NCBI RefSeq assembly: GCF_021647475.1
Contig: NZ_JAKIUR010000005.1
Location: 27,127 to 91,126 of the forward strand
Length of the DNA: 64,000 nucleotides
Direction of reading: 5' to 3'
From: Lutibacter sp.
GTDB taxonomy: Bacteria > Bacteroidota > Bacteroidia > Flavobacteriales > Flavobacteriaceae
Each line of letters opens with the position of its first letter. Position 1 is the first letter of the stretch. A program made the translations under genes and the position numbers. The notes beneath the pieces are model-generated. The model made no database searches and had not been told where the DNA came from. It saw only the letters and a program-made list of their open reading frames with translations. Below, in pieces: positions 1 to 10,417 of this stretch.

Positions 1-101
1 GATTAGGCATAGCAATAGTATCTACTTCAAAAGGTGTGATGACAAGCAAACAAGCACGTCAACAACACGTAGGTGGAGAAGTATTATGTTTTGTATATTA
101 A
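1..101 (+). CDS. rpsH: 30S ribosomal protein S8, C-terminal end (partial)
   Basis: Only the last 32 codons are in the window, entering at the left edge and ending at TAA 99-101. The tail reads [18 protein letters not shown], the conserved end of S8, where the G-G-E-V-L segment closes the C-terminal domain that contacts helix 21 of 16S rRNA. rplF follows after 18 bases, as expected in the spc operon. Identification rests on both the tail motif and the gene order. Confidence 0.93.
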   Translation, partial: LGIAIVSTSKGVMTSKQARQQHVGGEVLCFVY

Positions 102-119
102 TAAATAAGCTAAACAAAG

Positions 120-665
120 ATGTCAAGAATAGGAAATAATCCAGTTACTTTACCAGAAGGAGTTACATTTGAAATTAATAACAATGTAGTTACAATAAAA
201 GGTAAGTTAGGAGAATTATCACAAGAAATTAAAGACGATATTGCTATTGAGCTTGTTGATGGAAAAATAGTTTTAAAACGTCCATCTGAAAGTAAAAACC
301 ATAAAGCAAAACATGGTTTATATAGAGCGTTAATTAATAATATGATTATTGGTGTATCAAAAGGCTGGACTAAAGAATTGGAACTTGTTGGTGTTGGTTA
401 TAGAGCATCAAATCAAGGTCAAGTATTAGATTTAGCCCTTGGTTATTCTCATAATATTGTTTTAGACATAGCTCCAGAAGTTAAAGTTGAAACAATTTCT
501 AAAAAAGGTAAAAATCCAATAATTAAATTAATTTCGTTTGATAAACAATTAGTAGGTGCAGTTGCGGCAAAAATCAGAGCTTTCCGTAAACCTGAACCTT
601 ACAAAGGAAAAGGAGTTAAATTTGTAGGAGAAATATTAAGAAGAAAAGCAGGTAAATCTGCATAA
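120..665 (+). CDS. rplF: 50S ribosomal protein L6
   Basis: 181 residues, the usual L6 length. It begins [15 protein letters not shown], shows the two-fold repeated L6 domain, and carries the C-terminal signature region [15 protein letters not shown] at about residues 156-171 that binds 23S rRNA near the sarcin-ricin loop. It lies between rpsH and rplR in the canonical spc order, with 14 bases to rplR. The ATG at 120 is the only start that fits the family N-terminus. No Shine-Dalgarno is visible, which is normal for this phylum. Confidence 0.97.
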   Translation: MSRIGNNPVTLPEGVTFEINNNVVTIKGKLGELSQEIKDDIAIELVDGKIVLKRPSESKNHKAKHGLYRALINNMIIGVSKGWTKELELVGVGYRASNQGQVLDLALGYSHNIVLDIAPEVKVETISKKGKNPIIKLISFDKQLVGAVAAKIRAFRKPEPYKGKGVKFVGEILRRKAGKSA

Positions 666-679
666 TAAGTTATAGTATT

Positions 680-1033
680 ATGGCATTATCAAAGCTTGAA
701 AGAAGACAAAGAATAAAACACAGAATTAGAAAAGTAGTTTTTGGAACTGCAACTAAACCAAGATTATCTGTGTTTAGAAGTAATAAAGAAATTTATGCTC
801 AATTAGTTGATGACAAGAGTGGTACAACATTAGTATCAGTTTCATCAAGAGATAAAGAAATTGAATCAAAAGGATCAAAATCAGAAATTGCCAAATTAGT
901 TGGTAAATCAGTTGCTGAAAAAGCAATTAAAACTGGAATTGAAACTATTGCATTTGATAGAAATGGATTTTTGTATCACGGTAGAGTTAAAGCTCTAGCA
1001 GACTCTGCAAGAGAAGCAGGTTTAAAATTTTAG
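680..1033 (+). CDS. rplR: 50S ribosomal protein L18
   Basis: 117 residues. It starts [18 protein letters not shown], a basic N-terminal tail typical of L18, and contains the [18 protein letters not shown] core and the [22 protein letters not shown]-terminal signature. L18 binds 5S rRNA together with L5 and helps form the central protuberance. It is part of the continuous ribosomal operon and is followed after 3 bases by rpsE, which suggests coupled translation. Confidence 0.97.
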   Translation: MALSKLERRQRIKHRIRKVVFGTATKPRLSVFRSNKEIYAQLVDDKSGTTLVSVSSRDKEIESKGSKSEIAKLVGKSVAEKAIKTGIETIAFDRNGFLYHGRVKALADSAREAGLKF

Positions 1034-1036
1034 AAT

Positions 1037-1561
1037 ATGTATCATAAATACAAAAACGTAGAAAGAGTAAAACCTAGCGGTTTAGAACTACAAGATCATT
1101 TAGTAGGTGTTCAAAGAGTTACTAAAGTAACTAAAGGTGGTAGAGCATTTGGATTTTCAGCTATTGTTGTAGTTGGAGATGGAAATGGTGTAGTTGGACA
1201 TGGATTAGGTAAATCAAAAGATGTTGCTTCAGCAATTGCAAAAGCAATAGAAGACGCAAAGAAAAACTTAGTTAGAATTCCTATTTTTAACAAAACATTA
1301 CCTCACGAACAAAAAGGTAAGTTTGGTGGAGCACGAGTATTTTTAAAACCAGCTTCAAACGGTACCGGAGTTATAGCAGGTGGAGCAGTTCGTTCCGTAT
1401 TGGAGTCTGTAGGAGTTCATGATGTACTTTCAAAATCACAAGGTTCATCAAATCCTCATAATGTTGTAAAAGCAACTTTTGATGCATTATTACAACTTAG
1501 AAGTGCTAGTATGATTGCTAAAGAAAGAGGTATTTCTTTAGAAAAAGTGTTTAATGGTTAA
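1037..1561 (+). CDS. rpsE: 30S ribosomal protein S5
   Basis: 174 residues. The N-terminal double-stranded-RNA-binding-like fold includes [19 protein letters not shown] at about residues 31-50. The C-terminal half has the [18 protein letters not shown] segment. S5 sits at the mRNA entry channel and affects decoding accuracy. The 3' end comes within 14 bases of the L30 start at 1575. A minus-strand open frame at 1111-1293 is only a shadow of this gene. Confidence 0.97.
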   Translation: MYHKYKNVERVKPSGLELQDHLVGVQRVTKVTKGGRAFGFSAIVVVGDGNGVVGHGLGKSKDVASAIAKAIEDAKKNLVRIPIFNKTLPHEQKGKFGGARVFLKPASNGTGVIAGGAVRSVLESVGVHDVLSKSQGSSNPHNVVKATFDALLQLRSASMIAKERGISLEKVFNG

Positions 1562-1574
1562 AACAGGAAGTACA

Positions 1575-1757
1575 ATGGCAAAAATAAAAGTAACACAAGT
1601 TAGAAGTAAAATTAGACGTCCAAAGAATCAAAAAAGAACTTTGGAAGCACTAGGTTTACATAAAATGGATCAAGTTGTTGAGCACGAAGCTACTCCTTCA
1701 ATCCTTGGAATGGTAAATAAAATTAAACACTTAGTTTCTGTTGAAGAAATTAAATAA
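1575..1757 (+). CDS. rpmD: 50S ribosomal protein L30
   Basis: 60 residues with the start placed at ATG 1575 (MAKIKVTQVRSKIRR). An in-frame ATG at 1554 lies inside the end of rpsE and would add seven unrelated residues. The sequence RRPKNQKRTLEALGLHKMD is the L30 signature, the ferredoxin-like fold that packs on 23S rRNA. Length matches the bacterial family (about 58-60). L30 is absent from some bacteria but is regularly present in this operon position in Bacteroidetes. Confidence 0.95.
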   Translation: MAKIKVTQVRSKIRRPKNQKRTLEALGLHKMDQVVEHEATPSILGMVNKIKHLVSVEEIK

Positions 1758-1771
1758 TAATTTATAAAGCA

Positions 1772-2224
1772 ATGATATTAAATAACTTACAACCTGCTAA
1801 AGGTTCAGTTAAAACACAAGGAAAACGAATTGGTAGAGGACAAGGATCAGGAAAAGGTGGAACTGCAACTCGTGGACATAAAGGAGCTAAATCTAGATCT
1901 GGTTATTCAAGAAAAGTAGGTTTTGAAGGAGGTCAAATGCCTTTACAAAGACGTGTTCCTAAATTTGGATTTAAAAACATAAATCGAAAAGAATATGTTG
2001 GTGTAAATTTGAATAAACTTCAAGAATTAGTTGACGCTAAAAAAGTAAAGGATACTATTACATTAGACGTATTAGTAGAAAATCGTTTAGCACGCAAAAA
2101 TGATTTAGTAAAAATATTAGGTAACGGAGAGCTTAAAGCAAAATTGAATATAACTGTTCATAAATATACTGCAACTGCAAAAGTAGCTATTGAAAATGCA
2201 GGAGGTACAGCTGAAACGATATAA
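1772..2224 (+). CDS. rplO: 50S ribosomal protein L15
   Basis: 150 residues. The glycine- and arginine-rich N-terminal extension (GKRIGRGQGSGKGGTATRGH, residues about 17-36) threads into 23S rRNA and is diagnostic for L15, as is the following GFEGGQMPLQRRVPKFGF. It directly precedes secY by 13 bases, which is the standard spc arrangement. No irregularities were seen. Confidence 0.97.
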   Translation: MILNNLQPAKGSVKTQGKRIGRGQGSGKGGTATRGHKGAKSRSGYSRKVGFEGGQMPLQRRVPKFGFKNINRKEYVGVNLNKLQELVDAKKVKDTITLDVLVENRLARKNDLVKILGNGELKAKLNITVHKYTATAKVAIENAGGTAETI

Positions 2225-2237
2225 TTAATAAAACGAA

Positions 2238-3572
2238 ATGAAAAAATTAATTCAAACCATACAAGACATTTGGAAAATAGAAGAACTTAGAAATAAAATT
2301 CTATTAACACTTGGCTTTATGGCAATTTATCGTTTTGCTGCTCAAATTCCATTACCAGGTATTGATGTTGCGGTTGCACAAGCAGCTTTGCATAATCAAA
2401 CGAGTGGTGGTGGTATTTTAGGTTTATTAGACATGTTTACTGGTGGAGCTTTTTCAAAAGCCTCAGTGGTAGCTTTAGGTATTATGCCCTACATTTCAGC
2501 ATCTATTGTGGTACAGTTAATGGGAATTGCGGTTCCTTATTTACAAAAACTGCAAAAAGATGGGGAAAGCGGTAGAAAAAAAATCAATCAAATTACACGC
2601 TGGTTAACTATAGCAATTACTATGGTTCAAGGACCAGCTTATATTACAAATATATATCAATTAATTCCATCATCAGCATTTTATATTAGTGGAACTATGT
2701 TTTGGTTAACCTCTATGGTGGTATTAACTGCGGGTACTATTTTTGCAATGTGGCTTGGTGAAAAAATTACTGATAAAGGTATTGGTAATGGTATTTCGTT
2801 ATTAATTATGATTGGTATTATTGCTCGTCTTCCAAGTGCATTTACACAAGAAGCTGTTTCAAAAATTACTGCTTCAAACGGTGGATTAATTATGATTTTA
2901 ATTGAAATTGTAGTTTGGTTCTTAGTAATTATGGTTTGTGTTTATTTGGTTACTGCTGTTCGTAAAATTTCAGTACAATATGCTCGAAAATCTGTTGCTG
3001 GTAATATTAAAAGTATTGCAGGTGCTAGAGACTATATTCCATTACAATTAAATGCTTCTGGTGTAATGCCAATTATTTTTGCACAAGCAATTATGTTTGC
3101 TCCTGCATTATTGGCCAGATCAGATAATCAAATTTTTAAGTCTATAGGAATAGAATTTGGAAATATGTTTGGAGTATGGTATAATCTTTTGTTTGCATTT
3201 TTAATAATAGTTTTTAGCTATTTTTACACTGCAATTACAATTCCAACTAATAAAATGGCAGATGATTTAAAAAGAAGTGGTGGATTTATTCCTGGAATTA
3301 GACCAGGAAAAGATACTGCTGATTTATTAGATCGTATTTTATCATTAATAACATTCCCAGGATCAATATTTTTAGCATTGGTTGCAATTTTGCCCTCTAT
3401 TGTTATTAATTTTGGATTAACACATTCTTGGGCGTTATTTTATGGTGGAACATCATTGTTAATTATGGTAGGAGTTGCCATTGATACCATTCAACAAATT
3501 AATTCTCATTTATTAAACCGTCATTACGATGGATTAATGAAAAAAGGAACTAAACGAAAATCAGCAATATAA
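2238..3572 (+). CDS. secY: Protein translocase subunit SecY
   Basis: 444 residues with about ten predicted transmembrane segments. SecY forms the protein-conducting channel of the SecYEG complex in the inner membrane. The plug/TM2 region ([20 protein letters not shown], about residues 58-77) and the cytoplasmic loops [20 protein letters not shown] and [20 protein letters not shown] are classical SecY signatures. The basic C-terminus [11 protein letters not shown] ends in TAA, which shares one base with the infA ATG (TAATG), indicating coupled translation. Confidence 0.97.
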   Translation: MKKLIQTIQDIWKIEELRNKILLTLGFMAIYRFAAQIPLPGIDVAVAQAALHNQTSGGGILGLLDMFTGGAFSKASVVALGIMPYISASIVVQLMGIAVPYLQKLQKDGESGRKKINQITRWLTIAITMVQGPAYITNIYQLIPSSAFYISGTMFWLTSMVVLTAGTIFAMWLGEKITDKGIGNGISLLIMIGIIARLPSAFTQEAVSKITASNGGLIMILIEIVVWFLVIMVCVYLVTAVRKISVQYARKSVAGNIKSIAGARDYIPLQLNASGVMPIIFAQAIMFAPALLARSDNQIFKSIGIEFGNMFGVWYNLLFAFLIIVFSYFYTAITIPTNKMADDLKRSGGFIPGIRPGKDTADLLDRILSLITFPGSIFLALVAILPSIVINFGLTHSWALFYGGTSLLIMVGVAIDTIQQINSHLLNRHYDGLMKKGTKRKSAI

Positions 3573-3787
3573 TGGCAAAACAACCCGCCATACAACAAGA
3601 TGGAACAATAACAGAAGCTTTGTCTAATGCAATGTTTCGTGTAGAGTTGGAAAACGGACATGTGGTAACTGCACATATTTCAGGTAAAATGCGTATGCAT
3701 TATATTAAATTATTACCTGGTGATAAAGTGAAGTTAGAAATGAGTCCGTATGATTTATCAAAAGCAAGAATTACTTACAGATATTAA
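3572..3787 (+). CDS. infA: Translation initiation factor IF-1
   Basis: 71 residues of a single S1/OB fold. It contains the IF-1 hallmark [20 protein letters not shown] and ends [10 protein letters not shown]-1 occupies the ribosomal A site during initiation. The start [11 protein letters not shown] is typical for Bacteroidetes. The ATG overlaps the secY stop codon by one base. Confidence 0.97.
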   Translation: MAKQPAIQQDGTITEALSNAMFRVELENGHVVTAHISGKMRMHYIKLLPGDKVKLEMSPYDLSKARITYRY

Positions 3788-3799
3788 AGTATTAAACCG

Positions 3800-3916
3800 A
3801 TGAAAGTTAGAACATCAGTAAAAAAGAGAAGTGCCGAGTGCAAAATTGTGCGTAGAAAAGGCAGATTATATGTAATCAATAAAAAGAATCCTAGATTTAA
3901 ACAAAGACAAGGATAA
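3800..3916 (+). CDS. rpmJ: 50S ribosomal protein L36 (zinc-free type)
   Basis: 38 residues, [20 protein letters not shown] and then [18 protein letters not shown], lying between infA and rpsM. It is too short for a standard open-reading-frame threshold but unmistakable. Only one cysteine is present and the C-x2-C...C...H zinc ribbon of classical L36 is missing, so this is the zinc-independent form. In other bacteria such forms are linked to zinc sparing. Whether a second L36 gene exists elsewhere cannot be seen here. Confidence 0.95.
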   Translation: MKVRTSVKKRSAECKIVRRKGRLYVINKKNPRFKQRQG

Positions 3917-3918
3917 TT

Positions 3919-4293
3919 ATGGCAAGAATAGCAGGTATTGATATTCCAAAAAATAAACGAGGGGTTATAGCATTAACCTATATTTTTGGAATTGGAAAAA
4001 GTAGAGCTAAAGAAATTTTAGCTGAAGCAAAAGTTGATGAAAACACCAAAGTTCAAGATTGGAATGATGATGAAATTCATAACATAAGAGAGCAAGTGGG
4101 TTCTTTTAAAATTGAAGGTGAATTACGTTCAGAAATTCAATTAAACATTAAACGTTTAATGGATATTGGATGTTACAGAGGAATTCGTCACAGATCAGGT
4201 TTACCATTAAGAGGTCAAAGAACTAAAAATAATTCTAGAACCAGAAAAGGTAAACGTAAAACTGTAGCTAATAAGAAAAAAGCAACTAAATAA
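3919..4293 (+). CDS. rpsM: 30S ribosomal protein S13
   Basis: 124 residues starting [15 protein letters not shown]. It has the helix-two-turns-helix region around [17 protein letters not shown] and the C-terminal signature [20 protein letters not shown], followed by a lysine/arginine-rich tail that reaches the P-site tRNAs. It begins two bases after rpmJ and heads the alpha-operon part of the cluster. Confidence 0.97.
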   Translation: MARIAGIDIPKNKRGVIALTYIFGIGKSRAKEILAEAKVDENTKVQDWNDDEIHNIREQVGSFKIEGELRSEIQLNIKRLMDIGCYRGIRHRSGLPLRGQRTKNNSRTRKGKRKTVANKKKATK

Positions 4294-4305
4294 TAACTAA
4301 AAAAA

Positions 4306-4689
4306 ATGGCGAAATCTAGTTCAAAAAAACGTAAGGTTATTGTTGAGGCAGTAGGTCAAGCACATGTTACCGCTTCATTTAACAATATTATTATTTCTCT
4401 TACTAATAAAAAAGGAGAAGTAATATCTTGGTCTTCAGCAGGAAAAATGGGTTTTAGAGGTTCTAAAAAAAATACACCTTATGCAGCTCAATTAGCAGCG
4501 GAAGATTGTGCTAAAGTAGCACACGAAGCGGGTATGAGAAAAGTTAAAGTGTATGTGAAAGGACCAGGAAACGGTAGAGAATCTGCAATAAGATCAATTC
4601 ATAATGCAGGAATTGAAGTAACTGAAATTATTGATGTTACTCCAATGCCACATAATGGATGTAGACCTCCAAAAAGAAGAAGAGTATAA
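4306..4689 (+). CDS. rpsK: 30S ribosomal protein S11
   Basis: 127 residues. [20 protein letters not shown] and [20 protein letters not shown] are the core S11 motifs, and the end [16 protein letters not shown] is the invariant C-terminus that lies near the platform and the Shine-Dalgarno helix site. The flavobacterial ribosome sequesters its anti-SD partly through platform proteins (established for the group), so the lack of SD sites here is consistent. 77 non-coding bases follow before rpsD. Confidence 0.97.
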   Translation: MAKSSSKKRKVIVEAVGQAHVTASFNNIIISLTNKKGEVISWSSAGKMGFRGSKKNTPYAAQLAAEDCAKVAHEAGMRKVKVYVKGPGNGRESAIRSIHNAGIEVTEIIDVTPMPHNGCRPPKRRRV

Positions 4690-4701
4690 TTAAATTTTAA
4701 C

Positions 4702-4754
4702 CGATAGGATTTGTTGATTATCGAAGGATAGCCTTAATTCATAATCCCTATCAT
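4702..4754 (+). promoter_or_regulatory. Structured spacer upstream of rpsD, possible leader hairpin
   Basis: The rpsK-rpsD gap is 77 bases, the longest inside this ribosomal operon, where most gaps are 2-37 bases. Bases 4703-4711 (GATAGGATT) pair with 4743-4752 (AATCCCTATC) with one bulged C, closing an internal loop that holds a smaller ATC/GAT hairpin. An autoregulatory site for S4, a known repressor of its own operon in other bacteria, is possible. This is inference from position and folding only. Confidence 0.35.
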
Positions 4755-4766
4755 TAATAATAAAAA

Positions 4767-5372
4767 ATGGCAAGATATACAGGACCAAAAACTAAAATTG
4801 CTCGTAAGTTTGGCGAAGCAATATTTGGAGATGATAAAGCTTTTGAAAAAAGAAATTATCCTCCAGGGCAACATGGGAACAATAGGCGTAGAGGGAAAAA
4901 ATCTGAATACGCAATCCAGTTATCCGAAAAACAAAAAGCTAAATATACTTATGGTATATTAGAAAGACAATTTTCTAACTTATTCAAAAAAGCATCTAGT
5001 AGTAAAGGAATTACAGGTGAAATTTTATTACAACTTTGTGAATCTCGTTTAGACAATGTTGTGTATCGTTTAGGTATTGCACCAAGCAGAAGTGCTGCAC
5101 GTCAATTCGTTTCTCATCGTCATATTACAGTTAATGGAGGGATTGTAAATATCCCATCATTTTCTTTAAAAGCAGGTGATGTAGTTGGAGTAAGAGAAAA
5201 ATCAAAATCGTTAGTTGCTATTGAAGATTCACTAGCAAATAGATCTGACGTTTATGAATGGTTAACTTGGAACTCAGAAACTAAACAAGGAAACTTTGTT
5301 AGTGTACCTGAAAGAATCCAAATTCCAGAAAATATTAAAGAACAATTAATCGTAGAGTTATACTCTAAATAA
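4767..5372 (+). CDS. rpsD: 30S ribosomal protein S4
   Basis: 201 residues. It opens [20 protein letters not shown] and lacks the N-terminal zinc-binding cysteines found in some S4 proteins. The S4 RNA-binding domain is at about residues 93-155 ([33 protein letters not shown]). S4 is a primary 16S binder that nucleates 30S assembly, and in other bacteria it represses its own operon. 22 bases separate it from rpoA. Confidence 0.97.
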   Translation: MARYTGPKTKIARKFGEAIFGDDKAFEKRNYPPGQHGNNRRRGKKSEYAIQLSEKQKAKYTYGILERQFSNLFKKASSSKGITGEILLQLCESRLDNVVYRLGIAPSRSAARQFVSHRHITVNGGIVNIPSFSLKAGDVVGVREKSKSLVAIEDSLANRSDVYEWLTWNSETKQGNFVSVPERIQIPENIKEQLIVELYSK

Positions 5373-5394
5373 TTTTAAAGATACCAATTCAATT

Positions 5395-6387
5395 ATGGCA
5401 ATTTTAAATTTTCAAAAGCCCGATAAAGTAATTATGATTGATTCTACCGATTTTGAAGGTAGATTTGAATTCAGACCCTTAGAACCAGGTTTTGGTTTAA
5501 CTGTTGGTAATGCTTTAAGAAGAGTGTTATTATCTTCATTAGAAGGATTTGCAATAACGTCTCTTCGTGTTGAAGGTATAGAACATGAGTTTTCAACAAT
5601 TAAAGGAGTTGTTGAAGATGTTACTGAAATTATTTTGAACTTAAAACAAATTCGTTTTAAAAAACAAATTGAAGACTCTGATAGAGAAACTGTAAATATT
5701 TCTGTTACAAATCAAGAGCAATTAACTGCAGGTGATTTGCAAAAATTTATTTCTGGTTTCCAAGTGTTAAACCATGATTTGGTAATTTGTAATATGGAGA
5801 AATCTGTTAAACTAGATTTTGAAATTACCATTGAAAAAGGAAGAGGATTTGTTCTTGCAGAAGAAAATAAAAAATCAGGAGTAGCCTTAGGTACTATTTT
5901 TACAGATTCAATTTACACACCAATAAAAAATGTAAAATATGCTATTGAAAACTTTCGTGTAGAACAAAAAACAGATTATGAAAAATTAATTTTTGATATT
6001 ACTACCGACGGTTCAATAACTCCTAAAGATGCATTAACAGAAGCAGCTAAAATATTAATTCATCATTTTATGTTATTCTCTGATGAACGTATTACTTTAG
6101 AAGCTGATGAAATAGCTCAAACTGAAACATATGATGAAGAATCATTGCATATGCGTCAATTACTTAAAACTAAATTGGTAGATATGGATTTATCAGTTAG
6201 AGCATTAAACTGTTTAAAAGCTGCTGAGGTTGATACTTTAGGAGATTTGGTATCCTTCAATAAAAATGACTTAATGAAGTTCCGTAATTTTGGAAAAAAA
6301 TCTTTAACAGAACTTGATGAATTAGTTCATAATAAAGGTTTAAATTTTGGAATGGATTTAGGCAAATATAAATTAGATAAAGATTAA
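5395..6387 (+). CDS. rpoA: DNA-directed RNA polymerase subunit alpha
   Basis: 330 residues. The N-terminal domain (about 1-230) includes [20 protein letters not shown], the dimerisation and assembly platform for beta and beta-prime. The C-terminal domain (about 255-330, [20 protein letters not shown] and [18 protein letters not shown]) has the two helix-hairpin-helix motifs that contact UP-elements and activators. Position between rpsD and rplQ is canonical. No anomaly in length. Confidence 0.97.
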   Translation: MAILNFQKPDKVIMIDSTDFEGRFEFRPLEPGFGLTVGNALRRVLLSSLEGFAITSLRVEGIEHEFSTIKGVVEDVTEIILNLKQIRFKKQIEDSDRETVNISVTNQEQLTAGDLQKFISGFQVLNHDLVICNMEKSVKLDFEITIEKGRGFVLAEENKKSGVALGTIFTDSIYTPIKNVKYAIENFRVEQKTDYEKLIFDITTDGSITPKDALTEAAKILIHHFMLFSDERITLEADEIAQTETYDEESLHMRQLLKTKLVDMDLSVRALNCLKAAEVDTLGDLVSFNKNDLMKFRNFGKKSLTELDELVHNKGLNFGMDLGKYKLDKD

Positions 6388-6423
6388 TTTAAAACGAAAG
6401 TTTTAATTAACAAAGCATAAGAG

Positions 6424-6891
6424 ATGAGACACGGAAAGAAATTTAATCACTTAGGAAGGCAAACTGCTCATAGAAAAGCTATGTTAGCTAATATGGCTTG
6501 TTCTTTAATAGAACATAAACGTATTAATACAACTGTTGCTAAAGCGAAAGCTTTAAGAGTTTATGCCGAACCATTGATTACAAAATCAAAAGAAGATACT
6601 ACACACAATCGTAGAGTTGTATTTAGTTATTTAAGAAATAAATATGCTGTTACCGAATTATTTAAAGAAGTTTCAGTAAAAGTAGCAGATCGTCCAGGTG
6701 GATATTTACGAATTATTAAATTAGGTAATCGCCAAGGAGATAATGCACCAATGGCGATGGTTGAATTGGTAGATTATAACACCACTTACAATCCAAACAG
6801 TAAAAAGAAAAAGAAAACAACTCGTAGAGGTAAATCAAAATCTACCGAAGCTAAAGTTGAAACTACTGTTGAAGAAAAGGAAGATAATTAA
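6424..6891 (+). CDS. rplQ: 50S ribosomal protein L17
   Basis: 155 residues. The first 120 residues form the conserved L17 core, beginning [20 protein letters not shown]. The rest is a lysine-rich then glutamate-rich tail ([20 protein letters not shown]) longer than the roughly 127-residue enterobacterial protein, as is usual in Bacteroidetes. L17 lines the polypeptide exit tunnel. It is the last gene of the ribosomal operon and is followed by a strong hairpin terminator. Confidence 0.96.
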   Translation: MRHGKKFNHLGRQTAHRKAMLANMACSLIEHKRINTTVAKAKALRVYAEPLITKSKEDTTHNRRVVFSYLRNKYAVTELFKEVSVKVADRPGGYLRIIKLGNRQGDNAPMAMVELVDYNTTYNPNSKKKKKTTRRGKSKSTEAKVETTVEEKEDN

Positions 6892-6910
6892 TGTTAATTA
6901 TTAACTCATA

Positions 6911-6949
6911 AAAAAAGGATAAGCTAAGTTTTAGCTTATCCTTTTTTTA
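6911..6949 (+). terminator. Rho-independent terminator of the ribosomal operon
   Basis: An 11-bp perfect stem, GGATAAGCTAA (6917-6927) and TTAGCTTATCC (6931-6941), with a 3-base loop and followed by a T7 run. The upstream A run makes it potentially bidirectional. It ends the rpsH...rplQ transcript and isolates the downstream secreted protein gene. Confidence 0.9.
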
Positions 6950-6969
6950 TTATAACGTAAAGAATTAAT

Positions 6970-7644
6970 ATGAAAAAAGGATTAAAATTAGTTATTATAT
7001 TATGTTTTTTATATAACAACTCAAATGCACAAAGAATTTCAATTAAACGTATTGAAAGTAGATTAATCACAAACGAAGGAATTGAGTTTATTGGTAGTAT
7101 AAAAGATAAAAATAGAGATTTATACATTTTTCAAAAATGGAATAATAATGGAATTTTATTTGTTAATAATAAAAGATATCTACTTTCAAATATAAATTTT
7201 GATATCACAACTAATTCTTTTGAAAGTAGAATTAGTAGGAAAAAGTATTTTTCATTTAAAAATTCTGAAATTGATTCTGTTTTTATCAATAATTTGTTAT
7301 TTAAAAAAATAGGTAATTCTTTTTATGAAGTCTTATTTGAAAAAGGTAATTTTTTATTTCTAAAAAAACATGATATTACATATCAAAAAGGAATAGAAAA
7401 TAGAATAGATGGTTCGGTAGGTAAGTCTAAAGCTTTATTGTCTTACAAGTATCTTGTTAAAATAAACAATAAATTTAAAAAGATAGAATTAAATAAAAAA
7501 AATATAATTAGTTTATTTGATGATAAATTAGAAAGAGAAAAACTTATTCAGTTTGTTAAAAAAAATAAATTATCTTATAGAAGTCTTAAGGATGTTATTA
7601 AAATATTTAAGTTTTTGTTAAATAATTCAGGCAAATTAAGTTAA
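6970..7644 (+). CDS. Secreted protein of unknown function
   Basis: 224 residues, not recognised. Residues 1-20 (MKKGLKLVIILCFLYNNSNA) form a signal peptide with likely cleavage before Q21. The mature part is very rich in lysine, asparagine and isoleucine, has no cysteine and no transmembrane segment, and reads like a beta-rich periplasmic or surface protein. It sits alone between rplQ and carA, two genes that are often neighbours in flavobacteria, so it may be an insertion. Composition is even more AT-rich than the flanking genes. Function cannot be stated. Confidence 0.65.
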   Translation: MKKGLKLVIILCFLYNNSNAQRISIKRIESRLITNEGIEFIGSIKDKNRDLYIFQKWNNNGILFVNNKRYLLSNINFDITTNSFESRISRKKYFSFKNSEIDSVFINNLLFKKIGNSFYEVLFEKGNFLFLKKHDITYQKGIENRIDGSVGKSKALLSYKYLVKINNKFKKIELNKKNIISLFDDKLEREKLIQFVKKNKLSYRSLKDVIKIFKFLLNNSGKLS

Positions 7645-7681
7645 ATACTTTATAAAAATGAATAATATTTTTTGATAATAT

Positions 7682-8794
7682 ATGAAATACAAACAACATA
7701 CAAAAGCTGTTTTATTGTTAGCGGACGGAACTATTTTTGAAGGTAGATCTATTGGAATGAATGGAACTGCATTTGGCGAAATTTGTTTTAATACTGGTGT
7801 TACTGGTTATCAAGAAGTGTTTACAGATCCTTCTTATTTTGGACAAATACTGCTTACAACTAATGCTCATATAGGTAATTACGGCGTTAATAATGATGAA
7901 AGTGAATCTGATTCTGTCAAAATAGCGGGTTTAGTTTGTAAAAATTTTAGCTATTCTAATTCAAGAGATGATTCTGACGATTCTCTTGAAAATTATCTTA
8001 AAAATCAGCAAGTAATGGCAATTGAAAATGTAGATACACGTGCTGTTGTTAGATATATTAGAGATAAAGGAGCTATGAATGCAGTAATTTCAACAGAAAC
8101 TGATATTCAAAAATTAAAAGAAGAACTAAAAAATGTTCCCTCTATGGAAGGTTTAGAACTGGCTTCAAAAGTTTCTACAAAAAAAACTTACTTTTTTGGA
8201 AATAAAAATGCAGCCTATAAAATTGCTGCTCTTGATATTGGTATAAAAAAAAGTATTTTAAAAAATTTGGCAACCAGAGATTGCTATATTAAAGTATTTC
8301 CGTACAATGCCACTTTTAAAGAATTAGAATCGTTTAAGCCAGATGGTTATTTTTTATCTAATGGACCTGGTGACCCAACTCCATTAAAAGAAGCTCAAAA
8401 ACTAACAAGAGAAATAATTAAAAGAAACTTGCCACTTTTTGGTATTTGTTTAGGACATCAAATAATTGCTTTGGCAAACGGTATTTCAACATATAAAATG
8501 CATAATGGGCATAGAGGAATAAATCATCCTGTACAAAATTTAAGTACTGGAAAAGGAGAAATAACTTCTCAAAATCATGGTTTTGTTGTAAATAAAGAAG
8601 AAGTTGAAAACAACAAAGATTTTGAAATAACTCATATTCATTTAAATGATAATACTTTATCAGGAATGAAAATGAAACACAAAAATTGTTTTTCAGTGCA
8701 ATATCATCCTGAAGCTAATCCAGGTCCACATGATTCTTCTTATTTATTTGATCAATTTATTGAAAATATTACTGCCTTTAAAAATTCAAAATAA
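7682..8794 (+). CDS. carA: Carbamoyl-phosphate synthase small subunit
   Basis: 370 residues. CarA is the glutaminase subunit that passes ammonia to CarB for carbamoyl phosphate, the precursor of pyrimidines and arginine. The N-terminal CPSase small-chain domain is at about 8-140. A class I glutamine amidotransferase domain follows, with nucleophile C256 in FGICLGHQ and the catalytic His/Glu in SVQYHPEANPGPHDS. carB is not in the window. The gene stands alone between a secreted unknown and eno, and no clear terminator separates it from eno. Confidence 0.96.
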   Translation: MKYKQHTKAVLLLADGTIFEGRSIGMNGTAFGEICFNTGVTGYQEVFTDPSYFGQILLTTNAHIGNYGVNNDESESDSVKIAGLVCKNFSYSNSRDDSDDSLENYLKNQQVMAIENVDTRAVVRYIRDKGAMNAVISTETDIQKLKEELKNVPSMEGLELASKVSTKKTYFFGNKNAAYKIAALDIGIKKSILKNLATRDCYIKVFPYNATFKELESFKPDGYFLSNGPGDPTPLKEAQKLTREIIKRNLPLFGICLGHQIIALANGISTYKMHNGHRGINHPVQNLSTGKGEITSQNHGFVVNKEEVENNKDFEITHIHLNDNTLSGMKMKHKNCFSVQYHPEANPGPHDSSYLFDQFIENITAFKNSK

Positions 8795-8869
8795 TTAGTT
8801 TTTGAATTTTATAGATTTATTATTGAATAAAAATTCGAAAACGTTATCGTATAATCATTTTAATAATAA

Positions 8870-10219
<1,350 letters not shown>

Positions 10220-10245
10220 TATTCAGGTAATTATAAATTTTTTAA

Positions 10246-10277
10246 AAAGCCAACATTTTAAAATGTTGGCTTTCTTA
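10246..10277 (+). terminator. Terminator after eno
   Basis: A perfect 28-base palindrome (10246-10273), each arm 14 bases, centred on GCCAACATTTTAAAATGTTG. It ends in CTTT and a short T-rich tail. The stem is symmetrical and A/T-flanked, so it may work in both directions. Confidence 0.85.
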
Positions 10278-10371
10278 TTTACAAAAAAATATGGAGTTTA
10301 TCAGTATCAAAAGTTACTAAAATTAAAGTAACTTTATGATATTTATCATCTTTTTCGACGCTATAACTTCT

Positions 10372-10379
10372 TAACTTTG
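10372..10379 (+). promoter_or_regulatory. Candidate -7 box of the first citrate synthase gene
   Basis: TAACTTTG matches TAnnTTTG exactly and lies 38 bases upstream of the ATG at 10418, predicting a leader of about 30 bases. No good -33 TTG was found. Confidence 0.45.
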
Positions 10380-10417
10380 AGAAGATTGAATAAAAATAAC
10401 ATAAAATAAACATAATC

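Noticed and set aside
1554..1574. Earlier L30 start
   Set aside because: It adds seven residues inside the end of rpsE; the conserved start is MAKIKVTQVRSK at 1575.
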